The position numbers were made by a program, and so were the translations under genes. The notes under the pieces are model-generated. The model was not told the DNA's origin. It worked only from the letters and a program-made list of their open reading frames with translations, and searched no databases. A stretch of DNA of 64,000 nucleotides from Candidatus Desulfobacillus denitrificans. Its GTDB lineage: Bacteria; Pseudomonadota; Gammaproteobacteria; Burkholderiales; Rhodocyclaceae. Shown piece after piece: positions 54,365 through 62,870 of the stretch. Position 1 is the first letter of the stretch. Each line of letters starts with the position of its first letter. The stretch lies in the NCBI GenBank assembly GCA_017347485.1, contig AP021857.1, positions 1 through 64,000 on the forward strand. Direction: 5' to 3'.

Positions 54365-55015
54365 ATGAAACGACTGCTGTTTGCATTGTCCCTGCTGCTG
54401 CTTCACCCCGCCTGGGCAGAGGAAGCCCAAACCGCTGCGACCATCACGCCCGAGGAGCGCAAGGCGCTGCTCGACCGGGCGAAATCCCTCAAGGAAGAAG
54501 CCTCGCGCATCAGGCAGGAAGCCGAGAAGAAGCTCGCCGAGGCGAATACCACCTGCTGGCAGCGAACGCTGGTCTCGGCCTGCCTGGCGGACGCCCGGCA
54601 CGCGCGTACCGAGAGCGTGGCGGCCGCCCGCAAGCTCGATGTCGATGCGAAGAAGATCGAGCGCGAGGTGCGCGAGCGGGATCGGGCCACCGCGCTGTCG
54701 AAGAAGGCCGAACAGGCGCCGAAAAAGGAAGCCGAGCGGGAAAGGAACATCGGCAAGGCGCAGAAGAAGGCGGTCGATGCGGAACAGAAGCGCGAGGACA
54801 AGGCCGTCGCCCGGGAAGCCAGGGCGGAGGAAGGCAGCGCGCGCGCCCGGATGAGCGAGCGCGAGCGCCAGGACAAGCTCGAGGCGCGCCGGCGCAAGGA
54901 AGAAAAGGCCGAGGAAAAGGCCCTGGAACGGGAAAAAAAATACAAGAAGCGCGAGGAAGAGCGCGCCAGGCAGTTGGAGCATGCCGCCCGGCAGCAACAG
55001 GAACCAGACAAGTAA
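54365..55015 (+). CDS. Secreted Lys/Glu/Arg-rich coiled-coil protein
   Basis: I do not recognise the family. The 216-residue product has a clear signal peptide (MKRLLFALSLLLLHPAWA), a short conserved-looking core with two cysteines (NTTCWQRTLVSACLADARHAR), and then about 130 residues dominated by Glu, Lys, Arg and Ala that should form one long helix or coiled coil. It is divergent from the ABC-F gene across 56 bases and ends four bases before the convergent acyltransferase gene. It is probably a periplasmic or envelope-linked structural protein. Confidence 0.7.
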   Translation: MKRLLFALSLLLLHPAWAEEAQTAATITPEERKALLDRAKSLKEEASRIRQEAEKKLAEANTTCWQRTLVSACLADARHARTESVAAARKLDVDAKKIEREVRERDRATALSKKAEQAPKKEAERERNIGKAQKKAVDAEQKREDKAVAREARAEEGSARARMSERERQDKLEARRRKEEKAEEKALEREKKYKKREEERARQLEHAARQQQEPDK

Positions 55016-55018
55016 GCG

Positions 55019-55603
55019 CTAGCGGAAGCGGATCTCGCCTTCCTGGCCGGGCCTCTTGCCGCGCTTGTCGGCGTAGCAGGCGCGGATCCGCGCCAGGTCG
55101 GCCGCCTCGTCGCCCGACAGCGTCAGCCAGTGCTCGATGCCGATCTCCCGGCGCGAATAGTCGATGAAGGCCAGGCCCAGCGGCACGCCGGCGGCAAGCG
55201 CGACGCGGTAGAAGCCGGATTTCCAGTGGTCGATCTTGCTGCGCGTGCCTTCCGGCGCGATGGCCAGGTACAGCCGCCCGGTCGTGCCGAACGCCTCGAC
55301 GAGGCCGTCGACGAAGCCCGTCCTTTGCCGGCGGTTGACCGGGATGCCGCCCAGGGCGCGAAACAGCCTGCCGAAGGGCGGACGGAACAGCGTGTCCTTG
55401 CCGACGAAACCGATCGGGATGGCGATGGCCGAGCGGGCCAGGATGCCGACGACGAAATCCCAGTTCGAGGTGTGCGGATAGACGATCACCAGCGCCTTCG
55501 GCAGCGGCGGCCGGACCAGTATCACGCGCCAGCCGAACAGCCGCAGCAGCGCGCCGCAGAGGCGCGCGAACGGTCCGGGCCGCGTGTTAAGATTCGCCGT
55601 CAA
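55019..55603 (-). CDS. Lysophospholipid acyltransferase family protein
   Basis: A protein of about 194 residues with a PlsC-like acyltransferase fold: HTSNWD (the HX4D catalytic motif), GKDTLFRPPFGRLFRALGGIPVNRR, and APEGTRSKIDHWKSGFY. It may acylate a lysophospholipid or a lipid-A-like precursor. The start is uncertain. A TTG at 55603 avoids overlap with the divergent methyltransferase gene, while the frame stays open to an ATG at 55681 that would overlap it by 19 bases. Confidence 0.83.
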   Translation of the reverse strand: MTANLNTRPGPFARLCGALLRLFGWRVILVRPPLPKALVIVYPHTSNWDFVVGILARSAIAIPIGFVGKDTLFRPPFGRLFRALGGIPVNRRQRTGFVDGLVEAFGTTGRLYLAIAPEGTRSKIDHWKSGFYRVALAAGVPLGLAFIDYSRREIGIEHWLTLSGDEAADLARIRACYADKRGKRPGQEGEIRFR

Positions 55604-55662
55604 TTTTTGTTCCGAGCCAGGCGCTGCTCCGCGCCCCTTTCCGAATTCTAATCGATTCGCCC

Positions 55663-56832
55663 ATGAGCACAGAGGCGCCACGCGACATCGCCCGCCACGG
55701 CCAGGTCTTCACCCCGCCGGCCGTCGTCGACGCCATGCTGGCGCTGCGCCGCAACCGCGGCACGGTGCTGGAGCCGGCCTGCGGCGACGGCGCCTTCTCG
55801 TTGCGGCTGCCCGGCTGCACCGCCATCGAGCTGGACCCGACGCACTGTCCGCCCGGCGCGCTCAACCTCGACTTCTTCGCCTATCCGGAAACGGAGAAAT
55901 TCGACACCGTCATCGGCAACCCGCCCTACGTCAAGGCGCGCGACATACAGCCCGGCACGCGCCGGCACCTCGGCTCGCAGCTCCTCAACGGCCACGCCAA
56001 CCTGTATCTCTTCTTCATCGAGAAGTGCGTGCGCCACCTGAAGCCGGGCGGCGAGCTGATCTTCATCACGCCGCGCGATTTCCTCAAGGCCACCGGCAGC
56101 GCGCGCCTGAACACCTGGCTCTTCGACCAGGGCACGATCACCGATTTCCGCGAACTGGGCGACGCCCGCGTCTTCGACGGCGTCGTGCCCAACTGCGCCA
56201 TCTGGCGCTTCGAGAAGGGCAATCGCACGCGGCGCCTTGGCGACGGCCGCCGCATGGTGCTGGCCGGCGGCCAGATCCTGCTCACGCGCGGCATCTACAG
56301 CGTGCCGCTCTCCAGCGTCTTCGCCGTGAAGGTCGGCGCCGTCTCCGGCGCCGACGGGATCTTCGCCAGCGCCGAACTGGGCAACGCCGATTTCGTCTGT
56401 TCGAAGACGGCGCAAAGCGGCGAGTTGCGCCGCATGATCTATCTCGACCGCGAGGGGCCGATCGCGTACCTGCTGCCCTTCAAGGAGCGCCTGCTGGCGC
56501 GGCGCGTGACGAGGTTCGACGAGTCGAACTGGTGGAAGTGGGGCCGTCGCCATTTCGTTTCCGACGCCCCGCGCCTCTACGTCAACCAGAAGACGCGCAA
56601 TCCGCGGCCGTTCTTCCTCAACGACTGCCGCAACTACGACGGCGCCGTCCTGGCGCTGTTTCCGCACCGCCGCGACGCCGACCTGGCGCGCCTGCGCGAC
56701 CTGCTCAACGACGTTGACTGGGCGGAACTCGGCTTCGTCTGCGACGGCCGCTTCCTTTTCGCCCAGCGCAGCCTGGAGCAGGCGCTGCTGCCCGAGGGCT
56801 TCGCCCCGTTCGCCGTGCGCGGACTGGTATAA
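55663..56832 (+). CDS. Orphan N6-adenine DNA methyltransferase
   Basis: A 389-residue SAM-dependent methyltransferase with motif I LEPACGDGAFSLRL and the catalytic motif NPPY (Asn86), the order of gamma-type N6-adenine methyltransferases related to TaqI and Eco57I. The C-terminal part resembles a target-recognition region. No restriction gene or specificity subunit is nearby, so it is either a solitary epigenetic methyltransferase or acts on another substrate. It lies ten bases before gshA. Confidence 0.83.
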   Translation: MSTEAPRDIARHGQVFTPPAVVDAMLALRRNRGTVLEPACGDGAFSLRLPGCTAIELDPTHCPPGALNLDFFAYPETEKFDTVIGNPPYVKARDIQPGTRRHLGSQLLNGHANLYLFFIEKCVRHLKPGGELIFITPRDFLKATGSARLNTWLFDQGTITDFRELGDARVFDGVVPNCAIWRFEKGNRTRRLGDGRRMVLAGGQILLTRGIYSVPLSSVFAVKVGAVSGADGIFASAELGNADFVCSKTAQSGELRRMIYLDREGPIAYLLPFKERLLARRVTRFDESNWWKWGRRHFVSDAPRLYVNQKTRNPRPFFLNDCRNYDGAVLALFPHRRDADLARLRDLLNDVDWAELGFVCDGRFLFAQRSLEQALLPEGFAPFAVRGLV

Positions 56833-56841
56833 GATCGAGCC

Positions 56842-58131
56842 ATGGTCCCGCGCCTGACCACCGCCCTCACCGGCCCGCTGCTCGACCTCGAGCGCACCTT
56901 CCTCGATCGCGCCACCGCCATCGAGCAATGGTTTCGCGCCCGCTGGCAGGACCACACGCCGCCCTTCTACGGCTCGGTCGACCTGCGCAACGCGGGCTTC
57001 AAGCTGGCGCCGGTGGACACCAACCTTTTTCCCGGGGGTTTCAACAACCTCAACCCGGCCTTCCTGCCGCTGTGCGTGCAGGCGGCGATGACGGCGATCG
57101 AGAAGATCTGCCCGGACGCGAAGAACCTGCTGCTGATCCCCGAGAGCCATACGCGCAACCTGTTCTACCTGACGAACGTGGCGCGCCTGGCGACCATCCT
57201 CGAACGCACGGGGCTGAACGTGCGCATCGGCACGCTGATCCCCGACATCCTGGCGCCGACCCCGATCGACCTGCCGGACGGCTCGCGGCTGCTGCTCGAG
57301 CCGCTGCGGCGGCACAACGGCCGGCTCGGCCTCGACGGCTTCGATCCCTGTGCCATCCTGCTCAACAACGACCTTTCCGGCGGCGTGCCGGAGTTGCTGA
57401 AGGACCTGCACGAGCAGACCGTCATCCCGCCGCTGCACGCCGGCTGGCACGTGCGTCGCAAATCCCGCCACTTCGCCGCCTATGATCGCGTCGCCGGCGA
57501 TTTCGCCCAGGCGCTCGGCATCGACCCCTGGCTGATCAACCCCGGCTTCGCCGTCTGCGGCAAGGTGGACTTCCAGGCGCGCGAGGGCGAGGAATGCCTC
57601 GCCGCCAACGTCGACGCGGTGCTCACGCGCGTCAAGGCCAAGTACGCGCAGTACGGCGTCAGGGAGCGTCCCTTCGCCATCGTCAAGGCCGACGCCGGCA
57701 CCTACGGCATGGGCATCATGACGGTGCACGACGCCGCCGAGGTGAAAGGGCTCAACCGCAAGCAGCGCAACAAGATGGCGGTGGTGAAGGAGGGCCTGCA
57801 GGTCACCGAGGTCATCATCCAGGAAGGCGTGCACACCTTCGAGACGATCGAGGGCAACGTCGCCGAGCCGGTGGTGTACCTGATCGACCGCTACGTCGTC
57901 GGCGGCTTCTACCGCGTGAACACCGAGCGCGGCCGCGACGAGAACCTCAACGCCCCGGGCATGCGCTTCGAGCCGCTGGCCTTCGACTGCGGCTGTTCCA
58001 TGCCCGACCACAACTGCGCGCCGGACGACGCGCCCAACCGCTTCTTCGCCTACGGCGTGGTGGCGCGCCTGGCCCTGCTCGCCGCCGCCGTCGAGCTGGA
58101 GCTCTCGGCGCCGCCGGCCGACATCGCATGA
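56842..58131 (+). CDS. gshA: Glutamate-cysteine ligase
   Basis: The first step of glutathione synthesis, joining glutamate and cysteine. The 429-residue protein belongs to the betaproteobacterial GshA group, with GSVDLRNAGFKLAPVDTNLFPGG (in parts conserved: VDLRNAGFK and VDTNLFPGGFNN), KADAGTYGMG and DRYVVGGFYRVN. It is not the E. coli GshA type. Its stop overlaps the gshB start (ATGA), so both glutathione enzymes are made together. Confidence 0.92.
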   Translation: MVPRLTTALTGPLLDLERTFLDRATAIEQWFRARWQDHTPPFYGSVDLRNAGFKLAPVDTNLFPGGFNNLNPAFLPLCVQAAMTAIEKICPDAKNLLLIPESHTRNLFYLTNVARLATILERTGLNVRIGTLIPDILAPTPIDLPDGSRLLLEPLRRHNGRLGLDGFDPCAILLNNDLSGGVPELLKDLHEQTVIPPLHAGWHVRRKSRHFAAYDRVAGDFAQALGIDPWLINPGFAVCGKVDFQAREGEECLAANVDAVLTRVKAKYAQYGVRERPFAIVKADAGTYGMGIMTVHDAAEVKGLNRKQRNKMAVVKEGLQVTEVIIQEGVHTFETIEGNVAEPVVYLIDRYVVGGFYRVNTERGRDENLNAPGMRFEPLAFDCGCSMPDHNCAPDDAPNRFFAYGVVARLALLAAAVELELSAPPADIA

Positions 58132-59072
58132 AGCTGGCGTTCATCCTCGACCCGCTCGAACACCTCAAGCCCTGGAAGGATTCCAGCGTCGCCATGCTGC
58201 GGGCGGCGCAGGCGCGCGGCCACGAAACGTTTGCCGTGATGCGCCCGGCGCTGGCCTGGCGCGCCGGCGCGGTGCGCGCCGCCTGCGCGCGCCTGTCGCT
58301 GCGCGACGACCACCGCGACTGGTTCGCGGCGCAGGCGCCGCGCGAAATGGCGCTGACGGATTTCGACGCCGTGCTGATGCGGCAGGACCCGCCCTTCGAC
58401 ATGGAGTACGTCGCCGCCACCTGGCTGCTGGAGCGCGCCGAAGGCGAAGGGGCGCGCGTCTTCAACGCCGCGCGCGCCCTGCGCGACCATTCCGAGAAGC
58501 TGTCGATCCTCGAGTTCCCGCAGTTCATCCCCGACACCCTGGTGGCGCGCGAGCCGGAGGCGCTGCAGGCCTTCATCGACGAGATGGGCGACGCCATCTT
58601 CAAGCCCGTCGACGGCATGGGCGGGGCCGGCGTCTTCCGCGTCACCCGCTCCGACCCCAACCGCAACGTCATCGTCGAGACGCTGACCGACAACGGGGCG
58701 CGCACCATCGTCGCGCAGCGCTTCCTGCCCGGCATCGCGCAGGGCGACAAGCGCATCCTGCTGATCGGCGGGAAGGTCGTGCCCTGGGCCCTGGCGCGCA
58801 TCCCGAAGCCGGGCGAGACGCGCGGCAACCTCGCCACCGGCGGCACGGGCGTGGCGCAGCCGCTGACGGCGCGCGACCGCGAGATCGGCGAAACCCTGGC
58901 GCCGCTCCTCGCCGCGCGCGGCGTCCTGCTCGCCGGCATCGACGTCATCGGCGACTGCCTCACCGAGATCAACGTCACCAGCCCGACCTGCTTCGTCGAG
59001 ATCGCGCAGCAGTCCGGCTTCGACGTCGCCGGGATGTTCATGGACGCGCTGGAACGGGAATGCCGGAAATGA
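58128..59072 (+). CDS. gshB: Glutathione synthetase
   Basis: GshB adds glycine to gamma-glutamylcysteine. The 314-residue ATP-grasp protein starts MKLAFILDPLEHLKPWKDSS, and has the N-terminal substrate domain (VLMRQDPPFDMEYV), the ATP-binding loop (FKPVDGMGGAGVFRV), and the metal-binding C-terminus (DVIGDCLTEINVTSPTC). It overlaps gshA upstream, and its last codons overlap the likely apbE start. Confidence 0.97.
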   Translation: MKLAFILDPLEHLKPWKDSSVAMLRAAQARGHETFAVMRPALAWRAGAVRAACARLSLRDDHRDWFAAQAPREMALTDFDAVLMRQDPPFDMEYVAATWLLERAEGEGARVFNAARALRDHSEKLSILEFPQFIPDTLVAREPEALQAFIDEMGDAIFKPVDGMGGAGVFRVTRSDPNRNVIVETLTDNGARTIVAQRFLPGIAQGDKRILLIGGKVVPWALARIPKPGETRGNLATGGTGVAQPLTARDREIGETLAPLLAARGVLLAGIDVIGDCLTEINVTSPTCFVEIAQQSGFDVAGMFMDALERECRK

Positions 59073-60181
59073 GATTGCTGGTTTCGGGCTTCGGGTTTCG
59101 GGTGGGGAGGGCGAAATACCCCGGCAACCCGAAACGCGAAACCCGAAACCCGAAACTTTTCTTGCTTCTCGGCTTTCTTCTGCTGGCCGCCTGCGGCAAG
59201 GCGCCGCCGCTCGTCCAGCGCGAAGCCTACGTCTTCGGCACCCGCGTCGAGGTCTCGGTGTGGGGTGAGCCGTCCGAGAAGGCGGCGCAGGCGCTGGCTG
59301 CCGTGCTGGCCGAGTTCGACCGCCTGCACCGCATGCTGCACGCCTGGCAGCCGTCCGAGCTGACGGCGCTCAACGATGCCATCGCCGCAGGTCGCCGCGA
59401 CATCGCCGTCTCGCCGGAACTGACTTTCATCCTGCAGGACGCCGCGGCCATCGCGACGCGCTCGGACCAGCTGTTCAACCCGGCCATCGGCCGGCTGGTG
59501 GCGCTGTGGGGCTTCCATGCCGACGAGTTCAAGCCGGCGCTGCCCGATGCGGCGGCGCTGGCGGCGGTCGTCCGGGCGGCGCCGCGCATGAGCGACCTGT
59601 CCTTCGCCGGCGATCGCGTCGGCAGCCGCAATCGCGCCGTGCAGCTCGACCTCGGCGGCTACGCCAAGGGCTACGCCCTCGACCGCGCCGCCGCCATCCT
59701 GCGCGGCATGGGCGTGAGGAACGCGCTGATCAACATCGGCGGCAACGTCATGGCGCTGGGCGACAAGGGCGGCGCGCCCTGGCGCGTCGGCATCCAGCAC
59801 CCGCGCGCCGCCGCGCCGCTGGCGACGCTGGCGCTGCGCGACGGCGAGGCGATCGGCACCTCGGGCGACTACCAGCGCTATTTCGAGCTGGAGGGAAAGC
59901 GCTACTGCCATCTGCTCGACCCGCGCACGGGCCGGCCGGCCGAGGGCGTCGAGGCCGTCACCGTGCTGATCCCCCGGCGCGACGGCGCGGGCGCCCTGTC
60001 GGACGCCGCCAGCAAGCCCCTCTTCATCGCCGGCGCCGGCGAATGGCGCGCGCTGGCGCGCCGGCTCGGCGTCGCCGATGCGCTGCGCATCGATGCCGGC
60101 GGCGTGATGCATGTCACGGCAAGTTTTCGCGAACGGCTTACCATTCTGTCGTCGGACCTCAAGATAGCCGTCGAGCCATGA
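59069..60181 (+). CDS. apbE: FAD:protein FMN transferase ApbE
   Basis: ApbE covalently attaches FMN to threonine in target proteins such as Nqr/Rnf subunits. The 370-residue lipoprotein has the lipobox LLLAAC and the catalytic core with LDLGGYAKGYALDRAA and NIGGNVMALG. The only ATG that fits (59069) gives about 40 residues before the lipid-modified cysteine, an unusually long n-region. It is encoded by an inverted repeat of GTTTCGGG units. An alternative TTG near 59163 would give a normal signal peptide. Confidence 0.9.
   Translation: MRLLVSGFGFRVGRAKYPGNPKRETRNPKLFLLLGFLLLAACGKAPPLVQREAYVFGTRVEVSVWGEPSEKAAQALAAVLAEFDRLHRMLHAWQPSELTALNDAIAAGRRDIAVSPELTFILQDAAAIATRSDQLFNPAIGRLVALWGFHADEFKPALPDAAALAAVVRAAPRMSDLSFAGDRVGSRNRAVQLDLGGYAKGYALDRAAAILRGMGVRNALINIGGNVMALGDKGGAPWRVGIQHPRAAAPLATLALRDGEAIGTSGDYQRYFELEGKRYCHLLDPRTGRPAEGVEAVTVLIPRRDGAGALSDAASKPLFIAGAGEWRALARRLGVADALRIDAGGVMHVTASFRERLTILSSDLKIAVEP
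59081..59156. repeat. Long hairpin repeat at the 5' end of apbE
   Basis: The left arm 59081-59103 (GTTTCGGG/CTTCGGG/TTTCGGG units) and the right arm 59134-59156 (CCCGAAAC units) pair at about 21 of 23 positions. This type of GAAACCC repeat is dispersed in many proteobacterial genomes. Here it lies inside the start of a coding region. Confidence 0.75.
59404..59428 (+). repeat. Dispersed bipartite motif, copy 12 (inside apbE)
   Basis: CGCCGT-CTCGCC-GGAACTGACTTTC: 17 of 19 consensus positions. Read as AVSPELTF. Confidence 0.7.
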
Positions 60182-60363
60182 GCGATGAACACGTCGAACG
60201 CCTGGTGCGCCGCCGCGTCGGCCTGGACGCCCTGCGCCGGTTGCGGCGTCTGGTCGACCTCGAGCGGCAGCGCGAGGCCGACAACGCCCGCCTGGCGAAG
60301 CGGCTGGCCCTGGCCATCGCCGTCCTGGCGGGACTGACTTTTCTCGTCCTTTTCTTCCGCTAG
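60178..60363 (+). CDS. Small single-span membrane protein
   Basis: A 61-residue protein: a charged cytoplasmic helix (VERLVRRRVGLDALRRLRRLVDLERQ) followed by one C-terminal transmembrane segment (LALAIAVLAGLTFLVLFF). Its ATG overlaps the apbE stop, so it is likely real and coupled to apbE. No family is recognised. The membrane helix AVLAGLTF is encoded by a perfect dispersed-motif copy. Confidence 0.65.
   Translation: MSDEHVERLVRRRVGLDALRRLRRLVDLERQREADNARLAKRLALAIAVLAGLTFLVLFFR
60318..60342 (+). repeat. Dispersed bipartite motif, copy 13 (small membrane gene)
   Basis: CGCCGT-CCTGGC-GGGACTGACTTTT: 19 of 19 consensus positions. Read as AVLAGLTF. Confidence 0.85.
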
Positions 60364-60404
60364 CACCCTTCGGTTACAATCGTGACGGAACCCACGTCAC
60401 GAAC

Positions 60405-60809
60405 ATGATCGGCCTGTTTCTCATCACCCACGGCAGCCTGGGCGAATCGCTCGTCCAGTGCGCCAGCCACGTCCTCGGCAAGCGCCCGCCGCAGCTCGCG
60501 CAGCTCGGCCTCTGCGGCCAGGACAGCCCGACGGACAGCCTGCCGCTCGCCCGCGACATGCTGCGGCTGGTCGATTCGGGCGACGGCGTGCTGCTGCTCA
60601 CCGACATCTGCGGCGCGACGCCGGCCAATCTCGCCCGGCAACTTCTCGTGCCGGGGCGGGTCGAGGGCCTCGCCGGCGTGAGCCTGCCGATGCTGCTGCG
60701 CGCCCTGACCTACCGGGACAAGGACATGGCCACGCTGCTGGCCAAGGCCGTCGCCGGCGGCCGCGATGGCGTCCTGTCGCTGCAGGAGCGGTGCGATGCC
60801 GCGGGCTGA
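60405..60809 (+). CDS. PTS mannose-family EIIA component
   Basis: A 134-residue EIIA-Man-type domain with the phosphorylated His9 in LITHGSLGESLV and the LTDICGATPANLA loop. No EIIB, IIC or IID genes follow. Together with HPr and EI it forms the incomplete, regulatory phosphorelay typical of betaproteobacteria rather than a sugar transporter. It overlaps the HPr gene by 14 bases. Confidence 0.92.
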   Translation: MIGLFLITHGSLGESLVQCASHVLGKRPPQLAQLGLCGQDSPTDSLPLARDMLRLVDSGDGVLLLTDICGATPANLARQLLVPGRVEGLAGVSLPMLLRALTYRDKDMATLLAKAVAGGRDGVLSLQERCDAAG

Positions 60810-61065
60810 AGCGGAGATCGTCAACCAGCTCGGCCTGCATGCGCGCGCATCGGCCAAGCTGACGCAGACGGCGACGGCCTTTTCCAGCGAGGTCTGGCTG
60901 GAGAGGAACGGCCGCCGCGTGAACGCCAAGAGCATCATGGGCGTCATGATGCTGGCCGCCGGCAAGGGCGCGAGGGTGATCGTCGACACCGAGGGCGCCG
61001 ACGCCGACGCCGCCCTGCAGGCCATCCTCAAGCTGGTCGCCGACAAGTTTGGCGAGGGGGAATGA
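60796..61065 (+). CDS. ptsH: Phosphocarrier protein HPr
   Basis: The 89-residue HPr receives phosphate from EI on His15 (QLGLHARASAK) and passes it to EIIA. Ser46 (NAKSIMGVMML), the HPr-kinase target, is present, so regulation by HprK is possible, although no hprK is in the window. GCAGGAG lies just upstream of the ATG. It overlaps both neighbours. Confidence 0.96.
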   Translation: MPRAEAEIVNQLGLHARASAKLTQTATAFSSEVWLERNGRRVNAKSIMGVMMLAAGKGARVIVDTEGADADAALQAILKLVADKFGEGE

Positions 61066-62831
61066 GTTTCACGCTGCACGGCCTGGCGGTCTCCCACGGC
61101 ATCGCCATCGGCCATGCCCACCTCGTCTCGCACGCCACGCTCGAAGTCGAGCACTACGTCCTGCCCGGGCGCTTCGTCGACGAGGAGATCGACCGCTTCG
61201 ACCGGGCCGTCGCCCAGGTCCAGGCGGAACTCGACACCCTGATGGCCGGCCGCGATCCCGGCGCGCCGGCCGAGGTGACCGCCTTCATCGACCTGCACCA
61301 CATGCTGCTGGCCGACCCGCTGCTGATCGGGGCCACCCGCGCGCTGATCCGCGAGCGGCGCTGCAACGCGGAGTGGGCGCTGGTGCAGCAGCTGGAGCAG
61401 GTCGTCGAGCAGTTCGAACAGATCGAGGACGAGTACCTGCGCGAGCGCAAGGCCGACGTCGTGCAGGTGGTCGAGCGCGTGCTGAAAGTGCTGCTGGGCC
61501 ATCCGGGACATCCGCCCAGGCATGGCCGCGGCGAGCAGCTGATCGTCGTCGCCCACGACCTGTCGCCGGCCGACACCATCCAGTTCAAGCAGCTGAAGAT
61601 CGGCGGCTTCGTCACCGACCTCGGCGGCGCCACCTCGCACACCGCCATCGTCGCCCGCAGCCTGGCCATTCCCGCCGTGGTCGGCCTGCACCATGCGCGC
61701 CACCTGATCCGCGAGGACGACATGCTGGTCGTCGACGGCACGCGCGGCGTGCTGATTGTCGACCCCGATGCCCGCGTGCTGGAGGAGTACCGCCTGCGCA
61801 AGAGCGCGCTGGAGCTGGAGCGCGCCAAGCTGAAGCGCCTGAAGAAGGCGCGCGCCGCCACCCTCGACGGCGTGGACATCGAGCTGGCCGCCAACATCGA
61901 GCTGCCCGGCGACGTCGGTCAGGCCAGGGCGGTGGACGCCGCCGGCATCGGCCTGTTCCGCACCGAGTTCCTCTTCCTCAACCGCGACGGCATGCCCGGC
62001 GAGGAGGAACAGTACGCGTCCTACCGCAGCGTGGCCGAGGCGATGGCCGGCCGGCCGGTCGTCATCCGCACCCTGGATATCGGCGCCGACAAGAACCTGC
62101 GCGGTGTCGAGCGCAGCGAGGCCAACCCGGCGCTCGGCCAGCGCGCCATCCGCTACTGCCTGGCCGAGCCGCAGATGTTCCTGACGCAATTGCGCGCGAT
62201 CCTGCGCGCTTCCGCCCACGGCCGCATCCGACTGCTGGTGCCGATGCTGGCGCATGCGCACGAGATCGAGCAGACCCTGGCGCTTGTCGGGCAGGCGAAG
62301 GAGCAGCTGCACGGCCGCGGCCTGCCCTTCGACGAGGGTATCGAGGTCGGCGGCATGATCGAGATTCCCGCCGCCGCGCTGGCCCTCGGCGTGTTCCTGC
62401 AGAAGCTGGACTTCCTTTCGATCGGCACCAACGACCTGATCCAGTACACCCTCGCCATCGACCGCACCGACGAGGCGGTGGCGCACCTCTACGACCCGCT
62501 GCATCCGGCCGTGCTGCGCCTGATCGCCCACACCATCCAGGCCGGCGCGCGCGCCGGCCTGCCGGTGGCGGTGTGCGGCGAGATGGCCGGCGACCCGCAG
62601 CTGACGCGCCTGCTGCTCGGCATGGGGCTCACCCAGTTCTCCATGCACCCGGCGCAGATCCTCGAGGTCAAGCAGGAGGTGATGCGCAGCAACCTGGCCG
62701 AGCTGCGCCGCAAGGTGGCCCGCCTGCTCGCCACGGACGATCCGGTCCGGCTGCGCCAGAAGCTGGCGCGGCTGAACGCCCCGGCAAATGCTTTCGGCAA
62801 ACCCCTTTACAAACGAATGCTCGTTCGCTAG
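61062..62831 (+). CDS. ptsI: PTS enzyme I
   Basis: Enzyme I takes phosphate from phosphoenolpyruvate and gives it to HPr. The 589-residue protein has the N-terminal HPr-binding and phosphohistidine domain (GGATSHTAIVARSL) and a C-terminal PEP-binding barrel (GLFRTEFLFLNRDGMPGEEEQ, VCGEMAGDP). Its ATG overlaps the HPr stop. The last codons overlap the first palindrome of the operator for the next gene. Confidence 0.96.
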   Translation: MSFTLHGLAVSHGIAIGHAHLVSHATLEVEHYVLPGRFVDEEIDRFDRAVAQVQAELDTLMAGRDPGAPAEVTAFIDLHHMLLADPLLIGATRALIRERRCNAEWALVQQLEQVVEQFEQIEDEYLRERKADVVQVVERVLKVLLGHPGHPPRHGRGEQLIVVAHDLSPADTIQFKQLKIGGFVTDLGGATSHTAIVARSLAIPAVVGLHHARHLIREDDMLVVDGTRGVLIVDPDARVLEEYRLRKSALELERAKLKRLKKARAATLDGVDIELAANIELPGDVGQARAVDAAGIGLFRTEFLFLNRDGMPGEEEQYASYRSVAEAMAGRPVVIRTLDIGADKNLRGVERSEANPALGQRAIRYCLAEPQMFLTQLRAILRASAHGRIRLLVPMLAHAHEIEQTLALVGQAKEQLHGRGLPFDEGIEVGGMIEIPAAALALGVFLQKLDFLSIGTNDLIQYTLAIDRTDEAVAHLYDPLHPAVLRLIAHTIQAGARAGLPVAVCGEMAGDPQLTRLLLGMGLTQFSMHPAQILEVKQEVMRSNLAELRRKVARLLATDDPVRLRQKLARLNAPANAFGKPLYKRMLVR

Positions 62832-62849
62832 CATGCGAATGAACATTCG
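62814..62849. promoter_or_regulatory. Twin operators of the LexA-like repressor gene
   Basis: CGAATG-CT-CGTTCG (62814-62827, one imperfect pair) and CGAATG-AA-CATTCG (62836-62849, perfect) are inverted repeats 22 bases apart, two helical turns. The first overlaps the ptsI stop. They lie just upstream of the LexA-like gene and are good candidates for autoregulatory SOS-type boxes. Confidence 0.68.
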
Positions 62850-62870
62850 TCATTTTGCAAAGAGGCGTCC

